The notes: generated by a model not told the origin, from the sequence alone. DNA of 7,996 nucleotides from Avoscillospira sp045589035 (GCA_045589035.1 JAZNFJ010000020.1:1-7996), one strand, 5' to 3'; positions 1-7,322 are shown, counted from the stretch's first letter. Numbers and translations are program-made.

Positions 1-1
1 T

Positions 2-1540
2 TTCGTCGATATGGAAGACGGCCAGTTCCCCCTGGGTGTTTCCGCATACGAGAAGCGCGGTGTTGCTGTTACTGTTCCTCACTGGGATGAGACCAAGTGT
101 ATCCAGTGCAACAACTGTGCATACGTTTGTCCTCATGCTACTATCCGTCCCTTTGCTCTGACCGAGGCTGAGGCTGCTGCAGCTCCCGCTGGCACCCGCG
201 CTGTTCCCGTCAAGGCTGGTAAGGGTAAGGGTGTTTACACCTACACCATGGCTGTTTCTCCTCTGGACTGCATGGGCTGCGGTGTCTGTGTAGGCGTATG
301 TCCCACCAAGGCTATCACCATGGTTCCTCAGGAGCAGGAGCTGGCCGAGCAGGATGTATTCAACTACATGGTTGCAAAGGTCGCTCAGAAGCCCGAGCTG
401 GAAGACAACACTGTTAAGGGCAGCCAGTTCCGCAAGCCTCTGCTTGAGTTCTCCGGCTCCTGCGCAGGTTGTGCAGAAACCTCTTACGCTCGCCTGGTCA
501 CTCAGCTGTTCGGCGACCGTATGTACATCTCCAACGCTACCGGTTGTTCCTCCATTTGGGGCGGCCCCGCTGCTACTTCTCCCTATACCGTAAATGCTGA
601 CGGCCACGGTCCCGCATGGTCCAACTCCCTGTTCGAGGACAACGCTGAGCACGGTCTGGGTATGTACACCGCACAGGCTGTTATCCGCGAGTCCCTGGCT
701 AACAAGGTTCGCAAGGTCATGGAGACCACCGCATGCGACGAGCGCAAGGCTGCTTGCCAGGCATGGCTGGATACCTTCAACGACGGCGAAGCAAACAAGG
801 CTGCTACCAAGGCTCTGATTGCTAACCTGGAAGCTAAGGTTTGCTGCGACACCGTCGCTGACATCCTGAGCAAGAAGGAATACCTGTCCAAGAAGTCCGT
901 TTGGATCTTCGGTGGCGACGGCTGGGCATACGACATCGGCTTTGGCGGTGTTGACCATGTTCTGGCTTCCAACAAGGATGTCAACATCTTTGTCTTCGAT
1001 ACCGAAGTTTACTCCAACACCGGCGGTCAGGCTTCCAAGGCTTCCAACATCGGCCAGGTTGCGCAGTTCGCAGCTTCCGGTAAGGAAACCAAGAAGAAGT
1101 CTCTGGCTGAGATCGCAATGAGCTACGGCTATGTTTACGTTGCTCAGATCGCTATGGGTGCCAACCAGGCTCAGACCATCAAGGCTATCTGCGAAGCGGA
1201 AGCTTACAACGGTCCTTCCCTGATCATCGGCTATGCTCCCTGTGAGATGCACTCCATCAAGGGCGGCATGATGAACTGCCAGGCGGAGATGAAGAAGGCT
1301 GTTGACTGTGGCTACTGGAACCTGTTCCGCTTCGATCCCTCCAAGGAAACCGGCAAGTTCACTCTGGACTCCAAGGCTCCTAAGGATGGCTATCAGGAAT
1401 TCCTGATGAACGAGGCTCGCTACAGCCGTCTGACCCGTGAGTTCCCCGAGCGCGCAACCGAGCTGTTCGCTAAGAACGAGGCTGCCGCTAAGGAGCGTTA
1501 CGAGCACCTGCTGAAGCTAGTTGAGATGTACAAGGACTAA
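2..1540 (+). CDS. nifJ: Pyruvate:ferredoxin (flavodoxin) oxidoreductase, C-terminal part (5'-truncated by window edge)
   Basis: This enzyme oxidatively decarboxylates pyruvate to acetyl-CoA and CO2 and passes electrons to ferredoxin or flavodoxin; it is cytoplasmic and central to anaerobic fermentation. The frame is open from base 2 (FVDMEDGQFPLG...), matching the family interior, so the ATG at 11 is an internal Met. Numbering from that Met: two ferredoxin-type [4Fe-4S] motifs lie at C30/C33/C36/C40 and C87/C90/C93/C97. The thiamine-diphosphate domain follows, with CAGC at 151-154, GCSS around C179 and PCEMH at C411 supplying the usual ligands of the proximal cluster. The TPP motif GGDGWAYDIG starts at 301 and NTGGQ follows. 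The family is about 1170-1200 aa, so roughly 43% is present. Codon use is strongly biased (CTG, GCT, AAG, TCC), typical of a highly expressed gene. The last three codons and stop lie inside the 17-bp repeat taken as attL. Identification is very secure. Confidence 0.97.
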   Translation, partial: FVDMEDGQFPLGVSAYEKRGVAVTVPHWDETKCIQCNNCAYVCPHATIRPFALTEAEAAAAPAGTRAVPVKAGKGKGVYTYTMAVSPLDCMGCGVCVGVCPTKAITMVPQEQELAEQDVFNYMVAKVAQKPELEDNTVKGSQFRKPLLEFSGSCAGCAETSYARLVTQLFGDRMYISNATGCSSIWGGPAATSPYTVNADGHGPAWSNSLFEDNAEHGLGMYTAQAVIRESLANKVRKVMETTACDERKAACQAWLDTFNDGEANKAATKALIANLEAKVCCDTVADILSKKEYLSKKSVWIFGGDGWAYDIGFGGVDHVLASNKDVNIFVFDTEVYSNTGGQASKASNIGQVAQFAASGKETKKKSLAEIAMSYGYVYVAQIAMGANQAQTIKAICEAEAYNGPSLIIGYAPCEMHSIKGGMMNCQAEMKKAVDCGYWNLFRFDPSKETGKFTLDSKAPKDGYQEFLMNEARYSRLTREFPERATELFAKNEAAAKERYEHLLKLVEMYKD

Positions 1541-1544
1541 TTCC
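1528..1544 (+). repeat. Putative attL: left copy of 17-bp direct repeat, containing the nifJ stop
   Basis: GTACAAGGACTAATTCC encodes the final Y-K-D codons and TAA of NifJ plus four bases. It is identical to 7612-7628 in the same orientation. AGGA and TTCC flank a central CTAA, a weak dyad of the sort recombinase core sites have. Because the core covers the stop codon, insertion here would leave the protein unchanged. Confidence 0.7.
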
Positions 1545-1568
1545 GACATTTTTCGTCTAACTTAACCA

Positions 1569-1610
1569 ATCCCCTATCTGGTTTTTACACCCAGATAGGG
1601 GATCTTTTTT
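1569..1610 (+). terminator. Rho-independent terminator downstream of nifJ (island side)
   Basis: A perfect 13-bp stem (1569-1581 with 1591-1603) has a 9-nt loop and is followed by CTTTTTT. It starts 28 nt after the nifJ stop. The opposite strand has no T-run after the stem, so it works in the + direction only. It lies inside the putative island, so it would be a replacement for the native terminator now found at 7641-7670. Confidence 0.93.
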
Positions 1611-1657
1611 GAACTTTTTCAATCTTTTTCTGTAATTTGGATTTATAATTATGTAAC

Positions 1658-1669
1658 AAAAAACCAACA
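1658..1669 (+). repeat. Arm-type-like site, left end (AAAAAACCAACA)
   Basis: This 12-mer is identical to two direct copies at 7423-7434 and 7434-7445 and shares its last 10 bases, inverted, with 7406-7415. It lies 113 nt inside the putative attL. Presence at both ends of the segment, and no copy noticed inside the cargo genes, suggests integrase arm or accessory-factor binding. The function is inferred from position only. Confidence 0.5.
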
Positions 1670-1732
1670 TGTAGCATTTTCCTGACTGCAATAGAAAATC
1701 TCATTCTTCCTATTCATTGAATTTGGATCAAA

Positions 1733-1749
1733 TTTGGTTACTAACCAAA
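1733..1749. repeat. 17-bp perfect inverted repeat (TTTGGTTA-C-TAACCAAA)
   Basis: Two 8-bp arms flank a single central C. No promoter or gene start lies next to it and no T-run follows, so it is neither an obvious operator nor a terminator. Its half-sites (AACCAAA) resemble part of the arm-like AAACCAAC motif, so it may be another protein-binding site of the island end. Confidence 0.45.
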
Positions 1750-1810
1750 ACATTGTTTACAATATCTGTCCAGCATTAGTTCTGTTTCGACTAAATCATT
1801 CCAAATAAAT

Positions 1811-1848
1811 AGCAAAGTGAGAGATGTTTTATCATCTCTCACTTTGCT
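1811..1848 (-). terminator. Rho-independent terminator of the chaperone operon
   Basis: A perfect 16-bp stem (1811-1826 with 1833-1848) has a 6-nt loop. It begins one base after the TAG stop of the Hsp70 gene. On the minus strand it is followed by ATTTATTTGG, a moderately T-rich tail. It marks the 3' end of the three-gene operon. Confidence 0.88.
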
Positions 1849-1849
1849 A

Positions 1850-3535
1850 CTATATCTCGCATTCCATTTCTTTAAGGAATTTGTCCAATTTTTCTCTGGC
1901 CCGTTCTATCTCCGCACGGTCCTGCTTTTTCAGCGCCCGGTCGAATTCCATCATGGCTCGGTCGATGACTCTTCGGTTTTCACCGGTTGCTTCCTCATAG
2001 AGCCGCTCGCCGCGAAGCAAAACCAGCCGGTTGGGTTCTTCATCTCTGGGATTCTGCTTCAGGTATTGCAGCGCTTCCATCCGTTTTTCCGCTTCCTCCT
2101 GGGAAAGTCGGCTTTTGTTTCCTTGGATCAGGATCTTCCGGCGAAGCTTAGAAGAATGAACGAATACCTCTACTTCAAGCAAAGAGTTCACGTCATAGGT
2201 GTAGGTAATATCCACCGCTTCCTTGCCCTTGGGTCCTGCCGGAACAGGGACATTCAGTTCTCCCAACAACAGATTGTTCTGAGACATTCTGCTTTCACCC
2301 TGAAGGATCTTGACGCAGATCCGGGTCTGATTCTCATGGGCAGTATAGACCGTCTCGGTCCGGCTGACGGGAATCACAGTATTACGTTCGATAATTGGAA
2401 GATAATGCCCAGGCTCTTCAAAGGCTCCGTTATCCACCATCACTTCAGTACCCAATGTAAATGGACACACATCCGTCAGGACGACCTCCTGGATCTCCTT
2501 ATCCCGTGACTTCATGCCGCACTGCAAAGCAGCACCGATGGCCACGGCTTCATCCGGATTGATTCCGTAGCTTGGAACCCGGCCAAAGAGCTTGGCAACG
2601 AATTTGCGTACCACCGGAGATCGGGTGGCACCGCCAACCAAAACGATCTTGTCAATCTCATTGAGGCTGACTCCTGCATCCCGAAGGCTTCGTTCAATGG
2701 GTTTACGAAGCCGATCCAGCAGCGGAGAACAGGCCTGCTCGTATTCTTCCAAAGATAAGGACAAAATGTGAATCTTTCCTTCTATGGGACAGCACATAAG
2801 TATTTCATCGCGTTGAGAGAACTCGCATTTGCACTTTTCTGCGGTCTTGCGAATTTCACAGCGGGTTTTCAGGTCCAGAGATTCCGGTGCTACGCTCGCA
2901 CTCTCAAGGAACAGATTGTAAAGCACTTCCGTGAAGTCCTCACCACCGATGAAGTTATCGCCTGCAATGGCGTGGACCTCCATAATAGGACTGTACAGTT
3001 CCAGAATGGACACATCGAAGGTACCTCCGCCCAGGTCAAAGACCAGATAGCGAACATCATCCCGCTCCGTCATACCGTGGGCAATGGCGGCGGCGGTAGG
3101 CTCATTGATGATGCGAACAACATTCAGTCCTGCCAGCTCACCAGCTCGCTTGGTTGCCTTGCGCTGAAGATCATTGAAGTAAGCAGGAACACTGATAATC
3201 GCATCTGTAACCGGTTCTCCCAAATATATCTCAGCATCCTCCTTTAAGCTTCGAAGGACGAGGCTGGACAACTCTTCTGACCGGAGTTTCCAGTCTCTAA
3301 AGATATACTCCCGGTCAGTACCCATGCTTCGCTTGAATACACTGGCGCTTTCCAGGGGGTGCAGCATAGACCGCTCTTTGGCTGATTTTCCCACATACAC
3401 AGTTCCCTTGCTGTCCACACTAACTACGGAGGGTGTTAAGTTTTCTCCCAAGCGGTTCGGGATGATTTCCGCCTTACCATTTCGGAAGCAGGCAACCAAG
3501 GAATTCGTGGTGCCCAAATCGATTCCGATCAGCAT
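1850..3535 (-). CDS. hscC: HscC-type Hsp70 chaperone (DnaK family), 561 aa
   Basis: This is an ATP-dependent cytosolic Hsp70. The nucleotide-binding domain (~1-345) shows the phosphate-1 motif IGIDLGTTNS (3-12), VPAYFND (116-122), NEPTAAA (144-150), phosphate-2 DLGGGTFDVS (167-176), AGDNFIGGEDF (191-201) and the adenosine motif VLVGGATRSP (298-307). The substrate-binding domain starts near TDVCPFTLG (354-362). The helical lid (~475-561) is short and lacks the disordered tail of DnaK. The length of 561 aa, the ELSSLVLRSLKEDAE stretch (88-102) and LTDVCPFTLG resemble E. coli HscC (556 aa) rather than DnaK (~610-640 aa). No grpE, dnaJ or CIRCE element is nearby. The ATG at 3535 directly follows the TAA of the upstream gene, with a purine-rich SD (GAAGGGAAG, 3543-3551), so translation is probably coupled to the J-like/TPR protein. 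Family assignment is secure; the HscC subgroup is likely. Confidence 0.93.
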   Translation of the reverse strand: MLIGIDLGTTNSLVACFRNGKAEIIPNRLGENLTPSVVSVDSKGTVYVGKSAKERSMLHPLESASVFKRSMGTDREYIFRDWKLRSEELSSLVLRSLKEDAEIYLGEPVTDAIISVPAYFNDLQRKATKRAGELAGLNVVRIINEPTAAAIAHGMTERDDVRYLVFDLGGGTFDVSILELYSPIMEVHAIAGDNFIGGEDFTEVLYNLFLESASVAPESLDLKTRCEIRKTAEKCKCEFSQRDEILMCCPIEGKIHILSLSLEEYEQACSPLLDRLRKPIERSLRDAGVSLNEIDKIVLVGGATRSPVVRKFVAKLFGRVPSYGINPDEAVAIGAALQCGMKSRDKEIQEVVLTDVCPFTLGTEVMVDNGAFEEPGHYLPIIERNTVIPVSRTETVYTAHENQTRICVKILQGESRMSQNNLLLGELNVPVPAGPKGKEAVDITYTYDVNSLLEVEVFVHSSKLRRKILIQGNKSRLSQEEAEKRMEALQYLKQNPRDEEPNRLVLLRGERLYEEATGENRRVIDRAMMEFDRALKKQDRAEIERAREKLDKFLKEMECEI

Positions 3536-6500
3536 TTACTTTCTTCCCTTCTTTTTAAGTCTGGCTTCACCAACAGCAAAGTCCAGATCATCCGGCCAGT
3601 TGGTTCTACCTGCGGTGTAAAGCTTCTTAGCAGTATCTGAATTACCCAGAATCTCCTCAATATAAGCTTCGTAGATATCCGCATCTTTACAGCTTGCATA
3701 TTCGCAGAAGTCACAAAGGGGCAATTTTCTCGTTCTTGCCAGTTCTTTTTTAGCTTCCTCTGCCCTGCCCAGGATAGCCAGAGCCAGACAACGGCGGCTG
3801 CGATAGAGTGCTTCATCCGTCAGATTCTGAGAAAGGATATTGTCCTGCAGTGCGAGAGCCTTCTGAGCCGCTCCCTTGGCCGCACCCATCATTCCTTTAT
3901 GCCAGTAAGCAAATGCCAGGTTGGTAAGAGCGTGATCATCATACGGATTTTGTTTTACACGTCGGCTCCAGATCTGAATCTGCCGGTCATGGTTACACTC
4001 CAGTTCCGCCAGCTGTAAACGGAAGTCCTGCACCTGCTCAAAGGGCAGCTTATGCTTGGCAGGCCCCATAGCGAGCGCAGCCTTAAACATCTTGTTCTGC
4101 AACAGATTGAGTCTTCCGCCTGCTACCATCAGGTCAGGGTCATTTCGCTTGACCCGCTTCCACTGATCCAGTACCTTCTGTCCACGATCCCAGAGACCGA
4201 ACTGGCAGCAGATATCAAACTGTAGCTGTAAGGCTCCGCCATAATGATAACGGTCAGCAGCCTCAGCGGCAAAGGCCAGTGCTTCTTCATAACGGCCCAT
4301 TCGGCGCAGCACTTTGGCCTTATGATCCACAATCCAGTCATACTGACGGTCATATTCGGCCATAATAGCAAGTGCCTGATTCAGTAATTCCAGGGACTTC
4401 TCATAAATTCCCTGGGCATCTGCAATAAAAGCAAGGCCTCGATAGCCGTCGATATCATCAGGATCCATTTCCAATTCCTTCAAATAATAGAGCCTTGCAC
4501 CTTCCAAATCGCCCAGATGCCGCTGACAGGTGGCAGCATAGAAATACAGCTCCGCAGTCTTTTGGGTTTCAAGAAGTTTTTCATAGTATGTAAGGGCTTC
4601 GGTGGCATTCTGATTCAGATCTTCATAGTAAAGATCTGCGATTCCCCGGAGCGCCACGGTAGAATTGGGGTTCTTCTCAGCAACTTTCCGGTACATCTCA
4701 ATGGCATCTTCCTGCTGTCCACCCTTCTTCAGTACCCATGCTTTATAGGCCAGAAGATCCGTATCCTGCTCATTGTGGGAAAGTCCCTTGTCAACAATCT
4801 CGAGAACAACAAGACGATTTCCATCACAACTCAAATCCAGCTGATTACCCGTCAAGACAGCCAGATGATAGTAAAGCTCCGGGCTCCACATTAGGTCTTC
4901 ACCGGCTTCCACGCGTTTCCGGAGGGTCTGGTACTGCTTCAACGCAGCTTTCTGATCTTTCTTCTCCAGTTCTGTCAGTTCCGCGCGGATGAAATCGATT
5001 GTAATATCCTCCGGTGCTCCGCTTTCTTTCAGAAAATTCAGAATCTCGTGAACATCCTCAAAGATCTCGTTGCGAATCAGGATTTGCATTTTCAGAATGT
5101 ACAGGCTCAGCTCATTACTCTGAATTGCCATTGCACGATTGACTGCATCAAATGCCTCCCGGTCCCGGCGCAGGCGGTAAAGGCACATAGCCATCAGCAA
5201 TTCTGCAACCCACGCTCCGGGAGTTACCTTAAGCAGTCGCTGGAAAATCTCAATCGCATAGGGATAATCTCCGGAAGCAAACAGAATTTTCCCCATAAGG
5301 GACAGAACTTCTGTATCCTCAGGTGCCTCTGTCAAGGCCTCTTCAAATTTTGCTTTCGCTTCCTCGGTTCGACCCAACTTCATTAGGCAATTGCCCTGAA
5401 TCTGCAGCATTTCGGGAAGTCTTGCTTTCCGTTTACGGGTCTCCGTGGTTCCATCATCATCGAGACTCCGAAGAATCTCTTCAACGATCTGCAGATGTTC
5501 CAGTGCTTCTGCAAACTTTTCGGTATTATGATAGAGCTTACCCATCAGATTGTGAAAAGCAAAGCCATCCTCATAGTTCGGATCGATCTTCTTAGCCAAC
5601 GCAAAAGCATCATCGACACGCTCATTTTGCGCATAGCACCAGGCAAGCTCAATGGCATTGTCCGTATCACCGGGATGCTCTGCGTACCGTGCTTCACGCT
5701 TCGTGATCAGTTGCACATTCCATTCCTTCAGCAATTCCGCCATCTGCTCAATCAGCATAGGATTATCTGTGCTCGAATGCATGATTTCATAGGCACAGTC
5801 TTTTGCCTCGTGATACTGTTTTCTGGCAGCCAGACACTTGGCATAAACCATCTTGCCACCGATGTGCTTTGGCTCAATTTCCAGAATGTGCGAGCAAATC
5901 CGTTCTGCTTCCTCAGTGTTACCATCCTCCAAGCAAATATCAGCCCAAGCAATGCAGAGTAATGCATTATCGGGATATGAAGCAGCCAAACGCTGGAATC
6001 CATCCTTGCCATCCTGTACCCGACCGGTTTCCATATAGAACCGATAACGAAGTGCATCACCATAGGGATGACCCTCAGATAGTGCATCCATCTGCTCCAG
6101 AATGGGCTCCACCTCTTCCAGAGGTATCTGATTAGCCTGGAAATAGAGTCTACGGTAAGCGTCACAGTCTGTTCCACTGATACCGGGCACAAACAGCTCA
6201 TAGTCAAGTGCAGGTTCTAATCGGAGGCCTGCCAGGACTGCATGATCAATGAAATCTCTGGGCCAGGTTTCGTATAATTCTTCTACCCTATGACTGAACT
6301 CAAAAGTTTGGTCCAACACCTGCCAGACACTCTTCGGCAGATGGTAGTTTTCAAGCAGGAACTTCAACAGCGACTCTTCTGCTGCAGCATGTGTATCCAA
6401 ACCGATGCAAATATCGGAGTCCATCAGTCGCTTCCAGCAATCGGGATTGATCCGGGAAGCATAATCCTCGTACAGTTTCGTAACAGCCTCGATCCAAAGG

Positions 6501-6697
6501 CCCACAGGGCTCTCATCCCGGGCAGACTCAGTATCTTCTTGGTCGGCCAGGGTCATCGCTTCCTCAAAAGCAGTGCGAAGAGCTTTGAATTCCTCGGGCT
6601 TGTCCTCAGGGTTTGTCTGGCGCAGTTTCTGACGGTAGGCTTCAGCAATTACCTTTTTATCTTTTGTTGGATTAATACCCAATGCAAACCAATCCAT
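3536..6697 (-). CDS. J-domain-like, TPR-repeat protein, probable partner of the Hsp70 (1053 aa)
   Basis: The N-terminus (1-50) has a J-domain layout: DWFALGI (2-8), a basic helix AYRQKLRQ (20-27), a loop, then helix III PEEFKALRTAFEEA (34-47). The loop tripeptide is N29-P30-E31 rather than HPD. From about residue 190 to the C-terminus the chain is a long array of TPR-like helix pairs; the clearest are 433-492, 663-705, 713-747 and 748-782. A small cysteine cluster, CDFCEYASC, is at 995-1003. The C-terminus is basic (KKKGRK). I see no signal peptide or membrane segment, so it is cytosolic. E. coli HscC is served by dedicated J-proteins (DjlB/DjlC); this gene holds the equivalent place but adds a giant TPR body, probably for recruiting clients or partners. 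The start ATG at 6697 has AAGGAG 10 nt upstream (6708-6713). The gene is 60 nt after the small upstream CDS and abuts the Hsp70 start with no gap. TPR assignment is strong; J-like function is inferred. Confidence 0.88.
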   Translation of the reverse strand: MDWFALGINPTKDKKVIAEAYRQKLRQTNPEDKPEEFKALRTAFEEAMTLADQEDTESARDESPVGLWIEAVTKLYEDYASRINPDCWKRLMDSDICIGLDTHAAAEESLLKFLLENYHLPKSVWQVLDQTFEFSHRVEELYETWPRDFIDHAVLAGLRLEPALDYELFVPGISGTDCDAYRRLYFQANQIPLEEVEPILEQMDALSEGHPYGDALRYRFYMETGRVQDGKDGFQRLAASYPDNALLCIAWADICLEDGNTEEAERICSHILEIEPKHIGGKMVYAKCLAARKQYHEAKDCAYEIMHSSTDNPMLIEQMAELLKEWNVQLITKREARYAEHPGDTDNAIELAWCYAQNERVDDAFALAKKIDPNYEDGFAFHNLMGKLYHNTEKFAEALEHLQIVEEILRSLDDDGTTETRKRKARLPEMLQIQGNCLMKLGRTEEAKAKFEEALTEAPEDTEVLSLMGKILFASGDYPYAIEIFQRLLKVTPGAWVAELLMAMCLYRLRRDREAFDAVNRAMAIQSNELSLYILKMQILIRNEIFEDVHEILNFLKESGAPEDITIDFIRAELTELEKKDQKAALKQYQTLRKRVEAGEDLMWSPELYYHLAVLTGNQLDLSCDGNRLVVLEIVDKGLSHNEQDTDLLAYKAWVLKKGGQQEDAIEMYRKVAEKNPNSTVALRGIADLYYEDLNQNATEALTYYEKLLETQKTAELYFYAATCQRHLGDLEGARLYYLKELEMDPDDIDGYRGLAFIADAQGIYEKSLELLNQALAIMAEYDRQYDWIVDHKAKVLRRMGRYEEALAFAAEAADRYHYGGALQLQFDICCQFGLWDRGQKVLDQWKRVKRNDPDLMVAGGRLNLLQNKMFKAALAMGPAKHKLPFEQVQDFRLQLAELECNHDRQIQIWSRRVKQNPYDDHALTNLAFAYWHKGMMGAAKGAAQKALALQDNILSQNLTDEALYRSRRCLALAILGRAEEAKKELARTRKLPLCDFCEYASCKDADIYEAYIEEILGNSDTAKKLYTAGRTNWPDDLDFAVGEARLKKKGRK

Positions 6698-6707
6698 TTT
6701 CTATATT

Positions 6708-6713
6708 CTCCTT
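6708..6713 (-). promoter_or_regulatory. Ribosome binding site of the J-like/TPR gene
   Basis: AAGGAG on the minus strand lies 10 nt before the ATG at 6697. It supports that start and separate initiation from the upstream small CDS, even though both are probably on one mRNA. Confidence 0.75.
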
Positions 6714-6757
6714 ATAGTTCTTCCTCTATGCATTTTCGGGCGAATTATTTCAAGTAA

Positions 6758-7096
6758 TCAATTCTTTGGCGTTATCTCAATTACGAGCTTACCGCAAAGG
6801 GATGTCTTAGGCTTTATTTGAAGAGTCCTATTACCAACAAAATAGAAATCATCGTCTTCAGAAGTAAATCTATTTGTCTGATGTCCGCAAAGTGAATGTA
6901 AATCTTCGATGATGATTACTGCAAAATCTTTCCTTATTTCCATAAATACATAACGAACACCGTGCTGATCTTTTCCATTTGTTGAGGTAATGATAAATGC
7001 CTCATGTCTTTCTCGACATGAATCGCTCATATTAATGTACTTCTCTAACGCAGAAACGGATTCCTTCACCCGGTTTTCTTCTTCATGATTGATCAT
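6758..7096 (-). CDS. Hypothetical protein, 112 aa, first gene of the chaperone operon
   Basis: I do not recognise this family. The start chosen is the ATG at 7096, because GAGGTG (7104-7109) sits 7 nt before it. A GTG at 7111 would extend the protein by five residues but overlaps that SD and has none of its own. The product is soluble, with no signal peptide or membrane helix. It has an acidic, helix-prone N-terminus (NHEEENRVKESVSALEKYI), a central strand-rich part with FMEIRKDFAVIIIEDLHSL, an acidic SEDDDF patch and a strand-like tail LCGKLVIEI. It is more AT-rich than the two genes below it, suggesting a separate origin. It ends 60 nt before the J-like/TPR gene with no terminator between, so it is probably co-transcribed. 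It could be a client, a regulator or a third component; the sequence cannot decide. Confidence 0.72.
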   Translation of the reverse strand: MINHEEENRVKESVSALEKYINMSDSCRERHEAFIITSTNGKDQHGVRYVFMEIRKDFAVIIIEDLHSLCGHQTNRFTSEDDDFYFVGNRTLQIKPKTSLCGKLVIEITPKN

Positions 7097-7103
7097 AAAT
7101 ATA

Positions 7104-7109
7104 CACCTC
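7104..7109 (-). promoter_or_regulatory. Ribosome binding site deciding the start of the 112-aa protein
   Basis: GAGGTG on the minus strand is 7 nt before the ATG at 7096. Part of it also falls in the alternative GTG start region, which argues against initiation at 7111. Confidence 0.7.
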
Positions 7110-7123
7110 ACATTTTTGTGTAC

Positions 7124-7151
7124 ATTATATCATCAAAAGATATGATTTGAA
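7124..7151 (-). promoter_or_regulatory. Sigma-70-type promoter of the chaperone operon
   Basis: On the minus strand the -10 is a consensus TATAAT (7124-7129) preceded by an extended TGA. The -35 is TTCAAA (7146-7151, 4 of 6), with a 16-nt spacer. It lies about 28 nt before the start codon of the 112-aa protein. ATCAT and ATGAT (7129-7133, 7142-7146) form a weak dyad across the spacer that could be an operator. I see no heat-shock CIRCE repeat. Confidence 0.72.
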
Positions 7152-7158
7152 AGCAGAA

Positions 7159-7187
7159 TTTTCATTCTATCCATCTTCCAGTATTAT
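7159..7187 (+). promoter_or_regulatory. Possible divergent promoter at the island's right intergenic region
   Basis: TTTTCA (7159-7164, 4 of 6), a 17-nt spacer and TATTAT (7182-7187, 5 of 6) read on the + strand. Its -35 is 7 bp from the -35 of the operon promoter, so the two would be back to back. AT-rich sequence makes chance matches easy. Confidence 0.35.
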
Positions 7188-7208
7188 ATATACAAGGAGA
7201 GACTGTAG

Positions 7209-7247
7209 ATGTCCAAATTATTTATCTCCCCCCGACTTAATCTATAA
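7209..7247 (+). CDS. Possible 12-aa micropeptide or decayed gene start
   Basis: ATG at 7209 opens a 12-codon frame (MSKLFISPRLNL) ending in TAA. A good SD, AAGGAG (7194-7199), lies 9 nt before it. A possible + strand promoter is at 7159-7187, but transcription would then begin close to the SD, leaving almost no leader. A short hairpin follows at 7252-7269. It may be a micropeptide, a leader peptide or the 5' remnant of a deleted gene; nothing identifies it. Confidence 0.25.
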   Translation: MSKLFISPRLNL

Positions 7248-7251
7248 CTTT

Positions 7252-7269
7252 GAATCAACACTTTGATTC
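7252..7269. repeat. Short hairpin after the 12-codon ORF
   Basis: GAATCAA (7252-7258) and TTGATTC (7263-7269) form a perfect 7-bp stem with a 4-nt loop. It has low GC and no T-run, so it is not a convincing terminator. Confidence 0.3.
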
Positions 7270-7293
7270 GTGCACTATGTTATTAATTTTTAT

Positions 7294-7322
7294 TTGAAAA
7301 CTGTCACCTATTGTGATATAGT
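7294..7322 (+). promoter_or_regulatory. Orphan promoter-like sequence with no gene behind it
   Basis: TTGAAA (7294-7299, 5 of 6), a 17-nt spacer and TATAGT (7317-7322, 5 of 6) preceded by TGA give one of the better promoter matches in the window. No + strand gene follows until 7684, and a terminator at 7641 lies in between. It could drive a small RNA across 7330-7660, or be the promoter of a lost gene. Confidence 0.4.

Larger units (their letters stand above)
1611..1810. other. Non-coding AT-rich left end of the island
   Basis: I see no ORF with a ribosome binding site and no convincing promoter in this 200-nt gap between two convergent terminators. It contains one arm-like repeat (1658-1669) and a 17-bp perfect palindrome (1733-1749). 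Its likely role is the recombination end of the island rather than expression. Confidence 0.6.

Noticed and set aside
583..987. 134-aa minus-strand frame inside nifJ
   Set aside because: Shadow of the strongly biased nifJ codons; nifJ motifs run through the whole stretch.
1817..2509. 230-aa frame on the + strand opposite the Hsp70 gene
   Set aside because: It lies wholly antisense to an Hsp70 with all diagnostic motifs, begins inside the operon terminator and has no ribosome binding site or recognisable domain.
6698..6757. Possible separate promoter before the J-like/TPR gene (minus-strand TTGAAA and CATAGA)
   Set aside because: The -10 match is only 3 of 6, and no terminator separates the gene from the upstream CDS, so one operon is simpler.
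7097..7111. GTG start adding five residues to the 112-aa protein
   Set aside because: It would place the start on top of the GAGGTG that serves the ATG at 7096, and has no SD of its own.
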